From positions 59,461 to 123,460 of the forward strand of contig BNBH01000024.1 in assembly GCA_014655195.1 (NCBI GenBank): 64,000 bases of DNA, in the 5' to 3' direction. The notes under the pieces are model-generated. The model saw only the letters and a program-made list of their open reading frames with translations, made no database searches and was not told where the DNA came from. A program made the translations under genes and the position numbers. The number at the start of each line of letters is the position of its first letter. Within the stretch, counting starts at the first letter, position 1. This DNA comes from Streptomyces cellulosae (GTDB lineage: Bacteria; Actinomycetota; Actinomycetes; Streptomycetales; Streptomycetaceae). Positions 37,314 to 46,419 of the stretch are shown here, piece by piece.

Positions 37314-38093
37314 TTGTACATGGCGTTCACCCGCGCCACCGGGAAGCACCGTCGTCCCGGCCGCGTCCAGCGCGGCACCGCCCGCGCCGCGGGCGTCGCG
37401 GCCCTCGCGGGCACCGGCGTCGTCGGCTCCTTCACGGCCCCCGCGCTCGCCGCCGAACCGGCCGCGGCCCAGACCGGCCTCACCCCGGTCGTCACCCTCG
37501 GCGACGTGGTCGCCGACCGCATCGACGCCCAGGCCGCCGCCCAGCACGAGGCCGCCCGCGTGGCGGCCCAGGAGGCCGCGCGCAAGGCCGCCGAGGAGGC
37601 GGCCCGTGAGCGCGCCGTCGAGGAGGCCGAGAAGGCCCGCGCCGAGAAGGAGCGCGCCGCGCGTGAGGCGGAGCGCAAGCGCCTCAACACCTTCGTCTCC
37701 CCGATCCCCGGCTCCTACGTGTCGACCGCGTACCAGAGCGGCGGCGCCATCTGGTCGTCCGGCAGCCACACCGGGATCGACTTCCACGCCGCGAGCGGCA
37801 CGCCCGTCCACTCCGTCGGCGTCGGCACGGTCGTCGAGGCCGGCTGGGGCGGCGCCTACGGCAACCAGGTCGTCATCAAGATGCACGACGGCACGTACAC
37901 CCAGTACGCGCACCTGTCGTCGATCTCGGTGTCCGTGGGCCAGGAGGTCGCCGCCGGCGAGCAGATCGGCCTGTCCGGCGCCACCGGCAACGTCACCGGC
38001 GCCCACCTGCACTTCGAGGCGCGCATGTCCGCAGACTACGGCTCCGACCTCGACCCGGTCTCCTACCTGCGGTCGCACGGCGTGAACATCTGA
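37314..38093 (+). CDS. M23 family cell-wall metallopeptidase
   Basis: 259 residues from TTG 37314; ATG 37320 would drop only two residues, but the TTG has the better spacing to AAAGGA. An Arg-rich signal peptide (RAAGVAALAGTGVVGSFTAPALA) is followed by an Ala/Glu-rich coiled coil (residues ~65-118: AAQHEAARVAAQEAARKAAEEA...) and a LytM/peptidase M23 domain with zinc ligands in SHTGIDFHA and HLHFEAR. It is secreted and cleaves peptidoglycan cross-links. It is probably controlled by the c-di-AMP riboswitch in its leader. Confidence 0.92.
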   Translation: MYMAFTRATGKHRRPGRVQRGTARAAGVAALAGTGVVGSFTAPALAAEPAAAQTGLTPVVTLGDVVADRIDAQAAAQHEAARVAAQEAARKAAEEAARERAVEEAEKARAEKERAAREAERKRLNTFVSPIPGSYVSTAYQSGGAIWSSGSHTGIDFHAASGTPVHSVGVGTVVEAGWGGAYGNQVVIKMHDGTYTQYAHLSSISVSVGQEVAAGEQIGLSGATGNVTGAHLHFEARMSADYGSDLDPVSYLRSHGVNI

Positions 38094-38135
38094 GGCGTAC
38101 CACCGCGCCCTCGGGGCGTACCGGCCCGTCTTCAG

Positions 38136-38159
38136 GCCCCGGCTCCCACGAGCCGGGGC
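38136..38159 (+). terminator. Terminator of the M23 gene
   Basis: GCCCCGGCT pairs with AGCCGGGGC over CCCACG, followed by TTTCG; 43 bases after the stop. Confidence 0.8.
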
Positions 38160-38313
38160 TTTCGCCGTTTTCGAGCCCGTCCGCGCATGCGCCGCCTGTC
38201 CAAAAATTATGTATGGATTCCGGTCCGCCGTCGGAAATTGTCTCCGGTTGCAATAGAGTCACGAACGGACGTCAATCGTCGACGTTTCACGGGGATTAAG
38301 CCGGAGGTCGGTC

Positions 38314-39017
38314 ATGCGTATTCCCGCGCACTCGGTGTGCACGGCGATCCGGGACGACATCGTCGCCGGTGTCTACGAGCGCGGGGGCCGGCTCACCGAG
38401 GAACTGCTCGCCCGCCGCTACGGGGTCTCCCGCGTCCCCGTCCGCGAGGCGCTGCGCACGCTGGAGGCCGAGGGGTTCGTGGTGACCCGGCGGCACGCGG
38501 GCGCGTGCGTGGCCGAGCCCACGAGCAGGAGGCCGCCGACCTGCTGGAGATGCGCCAGCTCCTGGAGCCCATGGGGGCCTCCCGGGCGGCCCAGCGGCGT
38601 ACCGACGCGCATCTCAAGGTGCTGCGCGGCCTGGTCAGGCTGGGGCAGGAACGCGCACGTCAGGGCAACAGCGACGACCTGCGCTCGCTGGGCGGCTGGT
38701 TCCACGAGACGCTCGCCCAGGCCTCCGGCAGCCCGGCGCTGACGTCGATGCTGATCCAGCTCGGGCACAAGATCGCCTGGATGTACGCGGTGGACGGTCC
38801 GCCCGACCCGGTCGCGTACTGGGCGGAGCACGGCGCGATCGTGGACGCCGTGGCGCGCGGCGACGGCGAGCGGGCGCGGACCCTCACGGCGCTGCACACC
38901 GAGCAGGCGAACGCCGGACACCGGCTGCGGTTCGGCTCCGGCGCCGAACGCGCCGTCCGCACGGACCGTGTGAGGAACTCGCAACATCCCGTAAACATGA
39001 CGAGCCTGCGCCATTAA
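38314..39017 (+). pseudogene. GntR-family (FadR-type) regulator with -1 frameshift
   Basis: The first frame gives a winged helix (HSVCTAIRDDIVAGVYERGGRLTEELLARRYGVSRVPVREALRTLEAEGFV) and runs out of sense after ACVAEPT at about 38523. The second frame resumes at once with EQEAADLLEMRQLLEPMGASRAAQRR and continues through a full FCD-like domain to 39017. Inserting one G after ACG at 38521-38523 restores a ~235-residue protein (CVAEPTEQEAADLL). GGAGG lies 5 bases before ATG 38314. Either a recent inactivation or a base-calling slip; no target can be named. Confidence 0.8.
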
Positions 39018-39085
39018 CACGAGTCCCGTATACAAAGAGGGCGGAAATCGCGGGGGCTTTTTCTGCTGCCCGGAAATGGGAATGA

Positions 39086-39119
39086 GAAAGGCCCGCCCGG
39101 TGGTCCGGGCGGGCCTTTC
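39086..39119. terminator. Bidirectional terminator between GntR gene and ptsH
   Basis: GAAAGGCCCGCCCGG pairs perfectly with CCGGGCGGGCCTTTC over TGGT. A-rich on one side and T-rich on the other, it can serve both convergent genes. Confidence 0.9.
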
Positions 39120-39153
39120 CGTGCCGCACGGCCGTCGCGTGCGGAATTCGTAA

Positions 39154-39435
39154 TCAGACGGTCTCGGGGAGTTCCTCGAGACCCTCGGCGACCAGCTTCG
39201 CCAGACGGTCCAGGGCGGCGTCCGCGCCGTCGGCGTCGGAGGCGAGGACGATCTCCTCACCGCCCTGGGCGCCCAGGCCCAGGACGGCCAGCATCGAGGC
39301 CGCGTTCACGGGGGTGCCCCCGGCCTTGGCGATCGTCACCGGGACGCCTGCGGCCGTGGCGGCTCGGACGAAGATGGAGGCGGGGCGGGCGTGGAGACCC
39401 TCGGCCCAGCCGACGTTGACGCGGCGCTCAGCCAT
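39154..39435 (-). CDS. ptsH: HPr phosphocarrier protein
   Basis: 93 residues. The phosphorylated His15 is in GLHARPAS, and Ser47 is in NAASMLAVLGLG at the place of the regulatory serine of other HPr proteins. It relays phosphate from enzyme I to the sugar EIIA/EIIB proteins of the PTS. ATG 39435 is preceded by GAAGGG. Alone on its strand, with a clear terminator; enzyme I is not in the window, as is usual for Streptomyces. Confidence 0.95.
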   Translation of the reverse strand: MAERRVNVGWAEGLHARPASIFVRAATAAGVPVTIAKAGGTPVNAASMLAVLGLGAQGGEEIVLASDADGADAALDRLAKLVAEGLEELPETV

Positions 39436-39611
39436 GTGTTGCTGCCCTTCGCTGTTCAGGGTTGTCTAGACCAGTCTTCCATATCGTGACGCGTGCCCGG
39501 AGCGACGTCCGGGACGGCCCTCGGAGCCGCCGGGCCGCGGCCTCGGCCCGGCGGTCGTCCACCACAGACTGCCTCGCGCCGCTGTCGGACGCGAGCCGTA
39601 CTCTGGGGCCC

Positions 39612-42467
39612 ATGCAGACCTCGTCGGACCGCCACGAGTACCCCGCCCACTGGGAGGCCGACGTGGTGCTGCGCGACGGCGGCACCGCGCGCATCCGCCC
39701 CATCACCGCGGACGACGCGGAGCGGCTGGTCAGCTTCTACGAGCAGGTGTCCGACGAGTCGAAGTACTACCGCTTCTTCGCGCCCTACCCCCGGCTGTCC
39801 GCCAAGGACGTCCACCGCTTCACCCACCACGACTTCGTGGACCGCGTCGGGCTCGCGGCGACCGTCGGCGACGACTTCATCGGCACCGTGCGCTACGACC
39901 GCATCGGCGCGGGCGGGCGGCCCGCGACCGGCGAGGAGGCCGACGAGGCCGAGGTCGCCTTCCTGGTCCAGGACGCCCATCAGGGCCGGGGCGTCGCCTC
40001 CGCCCTCCTGGAGCACATCGCCGCGGTCGCCCGGGAGCGCGGCATCCGCCGGTTCGCCGCCGAGGTGCTGCCCGCCAACACCAAGATGATCAAGGTGTTC
40101 ACCGACGCCGGGTACACGCAGAAGCGCAGCTTCGAGGACGGCGTCGTCCGGCTGGAGTTCGACCTCGAGCCCACCGACCGCTCCCTGGCCGTGCAGTACG
40201 CGCGCGAGCAGCGCGCGGAGGCCCGCTCGGTGCAGCGGCTCCTCGCCCCCGGCGCGGTCGCCGTCATCGGCACCGGCCGCACCCCCGGCGGCGTCGGACG
40301 CAGCATCCTCGGCAACATCCGCGACGCCGGCTTCACCGGCCGCCTCTACGCCGTCAACGGTGCGCTGCCGGAGGGGGAGAAGGAGCTTGACGGCGTCCCC
40401 GCCTTCCGCTCCGTGCGCGACATCGACGGGCCCGTGGACCTCGCGGTCGTCGCGGTGCCCGCCGAACGGGTCCCCGAGGTGGTCGCCGAGTGCGGCGAGC
40501 ACGACGTCCAGGGACTCGTCGTGGTCTCCGCCGGCTACGCCGAGTCCGGCCCCGAGGGCAGGGAGCGCCAGCGCGCCCTGGTCCGGCAGGCCCGCAGCTA
40601 CGGCATGCGGATCATCGGACCGAACTCCTTCGGCGTCATCAACACCTCGCCCGAGGTCCGGCTGAACGCCTCGCTCGCGCCCGACATGCCCCGCGCCGGC
40701 CGCATCGGCCTGTTCGCCCAGTCCGGCGCCATCGGCGTCGCGCTGCTGTCCCGGCTGCACCGCCGCGGCGGCGGCGTCACCGGCGTCACCGGCCTGTCCA
40801 CGTTCGTCTCCTCCGGCAACCGCGCCGACGTCTCCGGCAACGACGTCCTGCAGTACTGGTACGAGGACGCCGACACCGACGTGGCCCTGATGTACCTGGA
40901 GTCCATCGGCAACCCCCGCAAGTTCACCCGGCTCGCCCGCCGCACCGCCGCCGCCAAGCCGCTGGTCGTGGTGCAGGGCGCGCGCCACGGCGCGGGACCG
41001 CGCGGGCACGCCGTCCGCGCGACCCAGCTGCCGCACGCCACGGTCTCCGCGCTGCTGCGCCAGGCCGGGGTGATCCGCGTGGACACCATCACCGAACTGG
41101 TCGACGCCGGCCTGCTGCTCGCCCGCCAGCCCCTCCCCGCCGGACCCCGGGTGGCGATCCTCGGCAACTCCGAGTCCCTGGGCCTGCTCACCTACGACGC
41201 CTGCCTCGCCGAAGGGCTGCGCCCGCACCCGCCGCAGGACCTCACCACCGCCGCCTCCGCGGCGGACTTCCACGCGGCGCTCTCCCGCGCCCTGGCCGAC
41301 GACTCCTCCGACGCCGTCGTCGTCACCGCCATCCCCTCGGTGGGGGAGGGCTCGGTCGGCGACGCGGCGCTGGCGGAGGCGCTGCGCTCGGCCGCCGCCG
41401 AGCAGCCGACCAAGCCGGTCCTGGTGGTCCACGTCGAGCTGGGCGGCCTCGCCGAGGCCCTGTCCGCCGCGACGAGCACGGCGCCCCAGCCGGGCGCCGC
41501 CTCCGGCCTGGTCCCCACGGCGGGCGGCACACGGCCGGGGGAGCGCGCGGAACCCCCTACGGGGGCGGACGCCAAGGGCGCACCCGCACCACCCCCCGAG
41601 GGCGCCCACCCCATCCCCGCCTACCCCGCCGCCGAGCGTGCCGTACGGGCGCTCGCGCAGGCCGTGGCGTACGGGCAGTGGCGGCGGGACGCGGCCGACC
41701 CCGGCAAGGTGCCCGAGTACGAGGACATCGACGAGCGGGGCGCCGCCGCCCTCATCGACGGGCTGCTCGCCCGCGGCCAGGGCCTCACCCTCACCACCGA
41801 GGCCACCTGCGAACTGCTCGCCGCCTACGGCGTCCACGTCCACCGCGCCCTGCCGGCGCCCACCCCCGACGCCGCCGCCGAGGCCGCCCGCACCCTCGGC
41901 TACCCGGTCGCCCTCAAGGCGACCGCCCCGCACCTCAGGCACCGCGCCGACCTCGGCGGCGTCCGCCTCGACCTCGCCGACGAGGACCAGCTGCGCCGGG
42001 CGTACGCCGAGCTCACCGAGCTGTTCGGCAGCCCGGCGGAGCTGCGCCCGGTGGTGCAGCGGATGGCCCCGCGCGGGGTGGACACCGTGGTCCGCGCCGT
42101 CATCGACCCGGCGGCCGGCGCCGTGCTGTCCTTCGGGCTCGCCGGGGCCGCCTCCCAGCTGCTCGGCGACATGGCGCACCGCCTGATCCCGGTGACCGAC
42201 CGGGACGCCACCTCGCTGGTCCGCTCGATCCGCACGGCCCCGCTGCTGTTCGGCTGGCGCGGCTCGGCGCCCGTCGACACCCCCGCGCTCGAGGAGCTGA
42301 TGCTGCGCGTGTCGCGCCTGGTCCACGACCATCCCGAGGTGGTCGCGGTCACCCTGGAGCCGGTCGTCGTCGCCCCGCACGGCGTCAGCGTCCTCGGCGC
42401 CTCCGTACGCCTGGCGCCGCCGCCCGCCCGCGACGACCACGGCCCCCGGACCCTCCCCGCGTACTGA
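39612..42467 (+). CDS. patA: Protein acetyltransferase: GNAT domain plus NDP-forming acyl-CoA synthetase-like domains
   Basis: 951 residues. N-terminal GNAT fold (about residues 20-175; the acetyl-CoA loop is in DAHQGRGVASALLEHI), then a CoA-binding Rossmann domain (VAVIGTGRTPGGVGRSILGNI), a ligase-like domain, a ~45-residue Pro-rich linker, and a C-terminal ATP-grasp domain (YGVHVHRALPAPTPDAAAEAARTLGYPVALK). GNAT-first order is the reverse of enterobacterial Pat and matches the Streptomyces PatA type, known to acetylate acyl-CoA synthetases. The phosphohistidine motif (SHTGAL type) appears lost (HAVRATQLPHATVS), so the synthetase part is probably regulatory. ATG 39612; the open frame upstream is not conserved. 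Confidence 0.88.
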   Translation: MQTSSDRHEYPAHWEADVVLRDGGTARIRPITADDAERLVSFYEQVSDESKYYRFFAPYPRLSAKDVHRFTHHDFVDRVGLAATVGDDFIGTVRYDRIGAGGRPATGEEADEAEVAFLVQDAHQGRGVASALLEHIAAVARERGIRRFAAEVLPANTKMIKVFTDAGYTQKRSFEDGVVRLEFDLEPTDRSLAVQYAREQRAEARSVQRLLAPGAVAVIGTGRTPGGVGRSILGNIRDAGFTGRLYAVNGALPEGEKELDGVPAFRSVRDIDGPVDLAVVAVPAERVPEVVAECGEHDVQGLVVVSAGYAESGPEGRERQRALVRQARSYGMRIIGPNSFGVINTSPEVRLNASLAPDMPRAGRIGLFAQSGAIGVALLSRLHRRGGGVTGVTGLSTFVSSGNRADVSGNDVLQYWYEDADTDVALMYLESIGNPRKFTRLARRTAAAKPLVVVQGARHGAGPRGHAVRATQLPHATVSALLRQAGVIRVDTITELVDAGLLLARQPLPAGPRVAILGNSESLGLLTYDACLAEGLRPHPPQDLTTAASAADFHAALSRALADDSSDAVVVTAIPSVGEGSVGDAALAEALRSAAAEQPTKPVLVVHVELGGLAEALSAATSTAPQPGAASGLVPTAGGTRPGERAEPPTGADAKGAPAPPPEGAHPIPAYPAAERAVRALAQAVAYGQWRRDAADPGKVPEYEDIDERGAAALIDGLLARGQGLTLTTEATCELLAAYGVHVHRALPAPTPDAAAEAARTLGYPVALKATAPHLRHRADLGGVRLDLADEDQLRRAYAELTELFGSPAELRPVVQRMAPRGVDTVVRAVIDPAAGAVLSFGLAGAASQLLGDMAHRLIPVTDRDATSLVRSIRTAPLLFGWRGSAPVDTPALEELMLRVSRLVHDHPEVVAVTLEPVVVAPHGVSVLGASVRLAPPPARDDHGPRTLPAY

Positions 42468-42518
42468 CCCCGGGCGAGCGGTGCCTCGCAGTCGGTGGCC
42501 ACCCGTAGGATGGGCCAC

Positions 42519-43103
42519 ATGGCCAAGACCAGTACGACGTCCCAGGGGCTGCGGGCGGCGATCGAGCGCAGCGGCTACTACCCGGCCCTCGTGGCCGAGG
42601 CGGTGGAGGCCGCCGTGGGCGGCGAGCCCGTGCGGTCGTACCTGGTCCACCAGGAGACGACGTTCGACCAGAACGAGGTGCGGCGGCACGTGACCGTGCT
42701 CGTCCTCACCGCCAACCGCTTCATCGTCAGCCACACCGACGAGCAGGCCGCGGACAGCACCTCCCCGACCCCCTACGCCACCACGTCCACCGAGTCGGTC
42801 AAGCTCGGCCGGATCTCGTCGATCGTGGTCAGCCGCGTGGTCGCCAACCCCGAGTCGTACACGCCCGGGACGCTGCCGCGCGAGATCGTCCTCACCATCG
42901 GCTGGGGCGCGGTCTCCCGTCTCGACCTGGAGCCGGCCGCGTGCGGCGACCCGGACTGCGAGGCCGACCACGGCTACACGGGCAGCTCGACGGCCGACGA
43001 CCTGAGCCTGCGCGTCAGCGAGGCCGGCGACGGCCCGGAGACCGTGCGCCAGGCGCTCGCCTTCGCCCAGGCCCTCTCCGAGGCGACCGCGGACCTGCGC
43101 TGA
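42519..43103 (+). CDS. DUF5998 family protein
   Basis: 194 residues, conserved in Streptomyces next to thymidine kinase. Features are GLRAAIERSGYYPALVAEAVEAAV at the N-terminus, a beta-rich centre (RHVTVLVLTANRFIVSHTDE) and a Cys/His loop (CGDPDCEADHGY) that could hold zinc. Function unknown. ATG 42519 follows AGGATGGG. The stop overlaps the next start (TGATG), so it is coupled to the phosphodiesterase-like gene. Confidence 0.85.
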   Translation: MAKTSTTSQGLRAAIERSGYYPALVAEAVEAAVGGEPVRSYLVHQETTFDQNEVRRHVTVLVLTANRFIVSHTDEQAADSTSPTPYATTSTESVKLGRISSIVVSRVVANPESYTPGTLPREIVLTIGWGAVSRLDLEPAACGDPDCEADHGYTGSSTADDLSLRVSEAGDGPETVRQALAFAQALSEATADLR

Positions 43104-44326
43104 TGGCTCACCCCCCGCCCGCGTACGGCCGAGGACACCTGGCGCCCGGCTGGGACACCCACCCGGAGCCCCTCGCGGTCGGCTCCGCGCCCGTCCCGGA
43201 CTACGGCACCGGCTCCCTGGCCGACCTGCTGCCCACCCTCGCCGCCGGCCTCGGCGTCCCCGGCATGACCGCGGGCATCGGCGAGCTGACCCCCGCCGAC
43301 CGCAACTGCGTCTTCCTCATCGACGGCCTGGGCTGGGAGCAGCTCAAGGCCCACCCGAAGGAGGCGCCGTTCATGACGTCCCTGCTGTCCGCCTCGCGCG
43401 GCGGCACAGGACGTCCGATCACCGCGGGCTACCCGGCGACCACCGCGACCTCCCTCGCCTCCGTCGGCACCGGCCTGCCCCCGGGCGCGCACGGCCTGCC
43501 CGGCTACACCGTGCGCGACCCGGACACCGGCGCGCTGATGAACCAGCTGCGCTGGCAGCCGTGGACGGCGCCGGGCGCCTGGCAGCCGTACCCGACCGTG
43601 TTCGAGCTGGCGCACCGCGCGGGCGTGCACGCCGCGCAGGTGTCCTCCCCGACCTTCGCCAACACCCCGCTGACCAAGGTCGCGCTGAGCGGCGGCACCT
43701 TCCAGGGGCGGCTGTCCGGCGAGGACCGCATGGACGCCGCCGCCGAGCAACTGGCCTCCGCCGACCGCGCCCTGGTCTACACGTACTACGCCGAGGTCGA
43801 CGGCGCCGGCCACCGCTTCGGCGTGGACTCCGACACCTGGCGCGGCCAACTGATGTACGTGGACCGCCTGGTGCAGCGCCTCGCCGAGCAACTCCCGCCG
43901 CGCAGCGCCCTGTACGTCACCGCCGACCACGGCATGGTCGACATCCCGTTCGACGAGACGCACCGCATCGACTTCGACGAGGACTGGGAGCTGAAGGCGG
44001 GCGTCGCCCTGCTCGGCGGCGAGGGCCGCGCGCGCCATGTGTACGCGGTGCCCGGCGCCGCCGGTGACGTGCTGGCGTGCTGGCGTGAGGTGCTCGGCGA
44101 GCAGTTCTGGGTCGCCTCCCGCGACGAGGCGATCGCCGCCGGCTGGTTCGGACCGGAGATCGACGACCGGGTGTACCACCGGCTCGGCGACGTGATCGCC
44201 GCCGCGCGGGACGACGTCCTGCTCATCGCCTCCGAGCGGGAGCCCAGGGAGTCGGCGATGGTCGGCAACCACGGTTCGATGACCCCTGCCGAGCAGCTCG
44301 TCCCCCTGCTCGAAGTACGCTCCTGA
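43103..44326 (+). CDS. Alkaline phosphatase/nucleotide pyrophosphatase superfamily protein
   Basis: 407 residues. The metal-dependent phosphodiesterase fold is indicated by CVFLIDGLGW (first metal Asp), PATTATSLASVGTG with the nucleophile Thr, YYAEVDGAGHRFG, VTADHGMVD and a final VGNHGSMT. It hydrolyses phosphodiester or pyrophosphate bonds of an unknown substrate. No signal peptide, so cytoplasmic. Starts inside the DUF5998 stop; thymidine kinase follows 46 bases later. Confidence 0.88.
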   Translation: MAHPPPAYGRGHLAPGWDTHPEPLAVGSAPVPDYGTGSLADLLPTLAAGLGVPGMTAGIGELTPADRNCVFLIDGLGWEQLKAHPKEAPFMTSLLSASRGGTGRPITAGYPATTATSLASVGTGLPPGAHGLPGYTVRDPDTGALMNQLRWQPWTAPGAWQPYPTVFELAHRAGVHAAQVSSPTFANTPLTKVALSGGTFQGRLSGEDRMDAAAEQLASADRALVYTYYAEVDGAGHRFGVDSDTWRGQLMYVDRLVQRLAEQLPPRSALYVTADHGMVDIPFDETHRIDFDEDWELKAGVALLGGEGRARHVYAVPGAAGDVLACWREVLGEQFWVASRDEAIAAGWFGPEIDDRVYHRLGDVIAAARDDVLLIASEREPRESAMVGNHGSMTPAEQLVPLLEVRS

Positions 44327-44372
44327 CGCGCTCCGCCGTCCCTGACCCCTGCCGAAAGGTTGCCGACCCCTG

Positions 44373-45023
44373 ATGTCCGAGCTGGTGTTCTTCTGCGGAA
44401 CGATGGACTGCGGGAAGTCGACCCTCGCTCTGCAGATCGAGCACAACCGGTCGGCACGCGGCCTGGTCGGCATGATCTTCACCCGTAACGACCGGGCCGG
44501 GGAGGGCAAACTCTCCTCCCGCCTGGGCCTGGTCACGGACGCGGTGGAGGTGGAGGACGGCGCCGACCTGTACGCCCACCTCGTCGACCACCTCTCGCAG
44601 GGCCGCCGCGCGGACTACGTGATCGCCGACGAGGCGCAGTTCCTGGACCCCGAGCAGATCGACCAGCTCGCGCGCGTGGTGGACGACCTGGACCTCGACG
44701 TGTACGCCTTCGGCATCACCACCGACTTCCGCTCCAAGCTGTTCCCCGGCTCCCAGCGTCTGGTCGAACTCGCCGACCGCGTCGAGGTGCTCCAGGTCGA
44801 GGCCCTGTGCTGGTGCGGCGCCCGCGCCACGCACAACGCCCGTACCGTCGGCGGCGTGATGGTCGTCGAGGGCGCCCAGGTCGTCGTCGGGGATGTCACC
44901 GGCTCCGCGGACGAGATCGGCTACGAGGTGCTGTGCCGGCGCCATCACCGCCGCCGGATGACGGCGGCGACGGCGAGGGCGGCGGCGCTGGCGCCGGATG
45001 TGCTGCCGGTGTCGTCGGGCTAA
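44373..45023 (+). CDS. tdk: Thymidine kinase (type II)
   Basis: 216 residues. P-loop GTMDCGKST at residues 9-17, the catalytic Glu in YVIADEAQFLD, the lasso/lid ALCWCGARATHNAR with Cys ligands, and CRRHHRRRM completing a zinc site. It phosphorylates salvaged thymidine. ATG 44373 follows CCGAAAGG. Last of a same-strand run with DUF5998 and the phosphodiesterase-like gene. Confidence 0.93.
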   Translation: MSELVFFCGTMDCGKSTLALQIEHNRSARGLVGMIFTRNDRAGEGKLSSRLGLVTDAVEVEDGADLYAHLVDHLSQGRRADYVIADEAQFLDPEQIDQLARVVDDLDLDVYAFGITTDFRSKLFPGSQRLVELADRVEVLQVEALCWCGARATHNARTVGGVMVVEGAQVVVGDVTGSADEIGYEVLCRRHHRRRMTAATARAAALAPDVLPVSSG

Positions 45024-45084
45024 ACGGGACTGAAGGACCGGGTACTTTTCCAAACAAGTGATCGAATTCTGCGGCCGGTCCCGC

Positions 45085-45090
45085 TATGAT
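45085..45090 (+). promoter_or_regulatory. -10 element before tRNA-like sequence
   Basis: TATGAT, a near-perfect sigma-70 -10 box, 11 bases before the folded element. No equally good -35 (TGATCG at 45060 is the nearest). Confidence 0.45.
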
Positions 45091-45101
45091 CGTCGACTGG
45101 C

Positions 45102-45174
45102 AAGGCCGTAGCGCAGAGGTCGTCGCGCCCACGCATCAAGCTGGAGGACGTCGGTTCGAATCCGACCGGTCTTG
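45102..45174 (+). tRNA. tRNA-like element with degenerate anticodon arm
   Basis: 73 bases fold as a tRNA in three arms: acceptor AAGGCCG/CGGTCTT (one G-T pair, and three more pairs GGC/GCC outside it), TA at positions 8-9, D stem GCGC/GCGC with GG in the loop, and T stem GTCGG/CCGAC with loop TTCGAAT. The 20 bases between cannot form a normal 5-bp stem with a 7-base loop, so no anticodon can be assigned. It is either a decayed tRNA gene or a tRNA-mimicking RNA. The -10 box just upstream suggests it is transcribed. Confidence 0.4.
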
Positions 45175-45282
45175 CCGCCCTAGTCGTGGAGAAACGTCGA
45201 CAGACGTCGGTCCGTCCTGGGCGGGCGGGGGCCATTCCGCCCCCGGCGGACCGGACACCGGCGACGGACCGGTGGAGTGGTG

Positions 45283-46419
45283 ATGACGCAGCCGACCCCC
45301 GTGCGCTGCCCGGCGATCGAGCACCCGGACGTCCCGGCCGCCGATCCCGCGGGGCTGGACCCGCTGCTGGCCAGGCTCGGTTCGGACCGGACGGTGGAGG
45401 ACGACGAGACCTTCCCGCTCGGCACCCTCCGCGCGGACGGCCGGGTCGACCTGTGCAAGCAGGGACTCGGAGCGGCGGGCGCCGCCCGGATGATGCCCGC
45501 CACGGCCGCCTCCCCACACGCCCGGCACGTGCTGCTCGGCACCAACGCCATAGGCGACGAAGGCGCGTTGACGGTAGCCCGTGCCCTCGCCGAGGGCCAC
45601 GGCCTGCGCACCCTCTACCTCGGCTGCAACCGCATCGGCCCCGACGGCGTCACCGCCCTCGCCGACGCGCTCTCCGCCGACGGCACCGTCCGTGCCCTCT
45701 GGCTCAAGCGCAACCCGGTCGGCGACGACGGCGTCACGGCCCTCGCCGCGATGCTCCGCCGCAACACCACCCTGCGCACCCTCGACCTCGTCAACACCGG
45801 TGCCACGACGGCGAGTCTGCGCCTCCTGCTGGACGCCCTCACCGGCCGCCCGCACCCCGTGGAACGCCTCTTCCTCGGCGGGAACGGCCTGACCGCCGAC
45901 TCCGCGGAGCTGCTCGCGGCGTTCGTCCGGGACGCCGGCGTGCGCGAGCTGTACCTGCCCGCCAACCACCTCGGAGACCGGGGCGCCGCCGTGCTCGCGG
46001 CGGCCGCCGCCGGCTCCGCACACCCTGTACGGCTCGGCCTGGGCGGCAACGGCATCGGTCCCGCCGGAGCACGCGCCCTCGCCGACGCCCTGGGCGGCAT
46101 CGAGGCGCTCGACCTCGGACGGCCCATGTCGGAACGGAGCCTCGGCGCCCCCGCCAACGCCACCGGCGACGACGGCGCCCACGCCCTGGCCTCCGCGCTC
46201 CCCGGCAGCCCCCTGCGCCGGCTGGAGCTGCGCCACACCGGCCTCACCGGACGCGGCGCGAAGTCCCTCCTGGCGGCCGTCCCGGACGACTCCCCGCTGG
46301 AGTACGTCGGCCTGGGCCCCGGCCTGCCCCGCAAGGTGAAGCGCTCCTTCACCCGGCGTCTGCGGCCCATGACCGCCGCCCACCCCGACCTGCGCGCGAT
46401 AGGGAGCGTCTACCGGTGA
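45283..46419 (+). CDS. Leucine-rich-repeat protein (ribonuclease-inhibitor type)
   Basis: 378 residues. From about residue 80 the chain is built of ~28-residue repeats of the RI-like LRR kind: LRTLYLGCNRIGPDGVTALADAL, VRALWLKRNPVGDDGVTALAAML, VERLFLGGNGLTADSAELL, VRELYLPANHLGDRGAAVLA, VRLGLGGNGIGPAGARALADAL. No signal peptide or membrane segment, so a cytoplasmic binding scaffold. ATG 45283 has GGTGGAG upstream (GTG 45277 is an alternative). First gene of a four-gene operon; its stop overlaps the ankyrin gene by 4 bases. Its ligand is unknown. Confidence 0.85.
   Translation: MTQPTPVRCPAIEHPDVPAADPAGLDPLLARLGSDRTVEDDETFPLGTLRADGRVDLCKQGLGAAGAARMMPATAASPHARHVLLGTNAIGDEGALTVARALAEGHGLRTLYLGCNRIGPDGVTALADALSADGTVRALWLKRNPVGDDGVTALAAMLRRNTTLRTLDLVNTGATTASLRLLLDALTGRPHPVERLFLGGNGLTADSAELLAAFVRDAGVRELYLPANHLGDRGAAVLAAAAAGSAHPVRLGLGGNGIGPAGARALADALGGIEALDLGRPMSERSLGAPANATGDDGAHALASALPGSPLRRLELRHTGLTGRGAKSLLAAVPDDSPLEYVGLGPGLPRKVKRSFTRRLRPMTAAHPDLRAIGSVYR

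Noticed and set aside
39456..42971. Minus-strand frame of 1171 codons
   Set aside because: Antisense shadow of the acetyltransferase and DUF5998 genes, caused by high GC at third positions.
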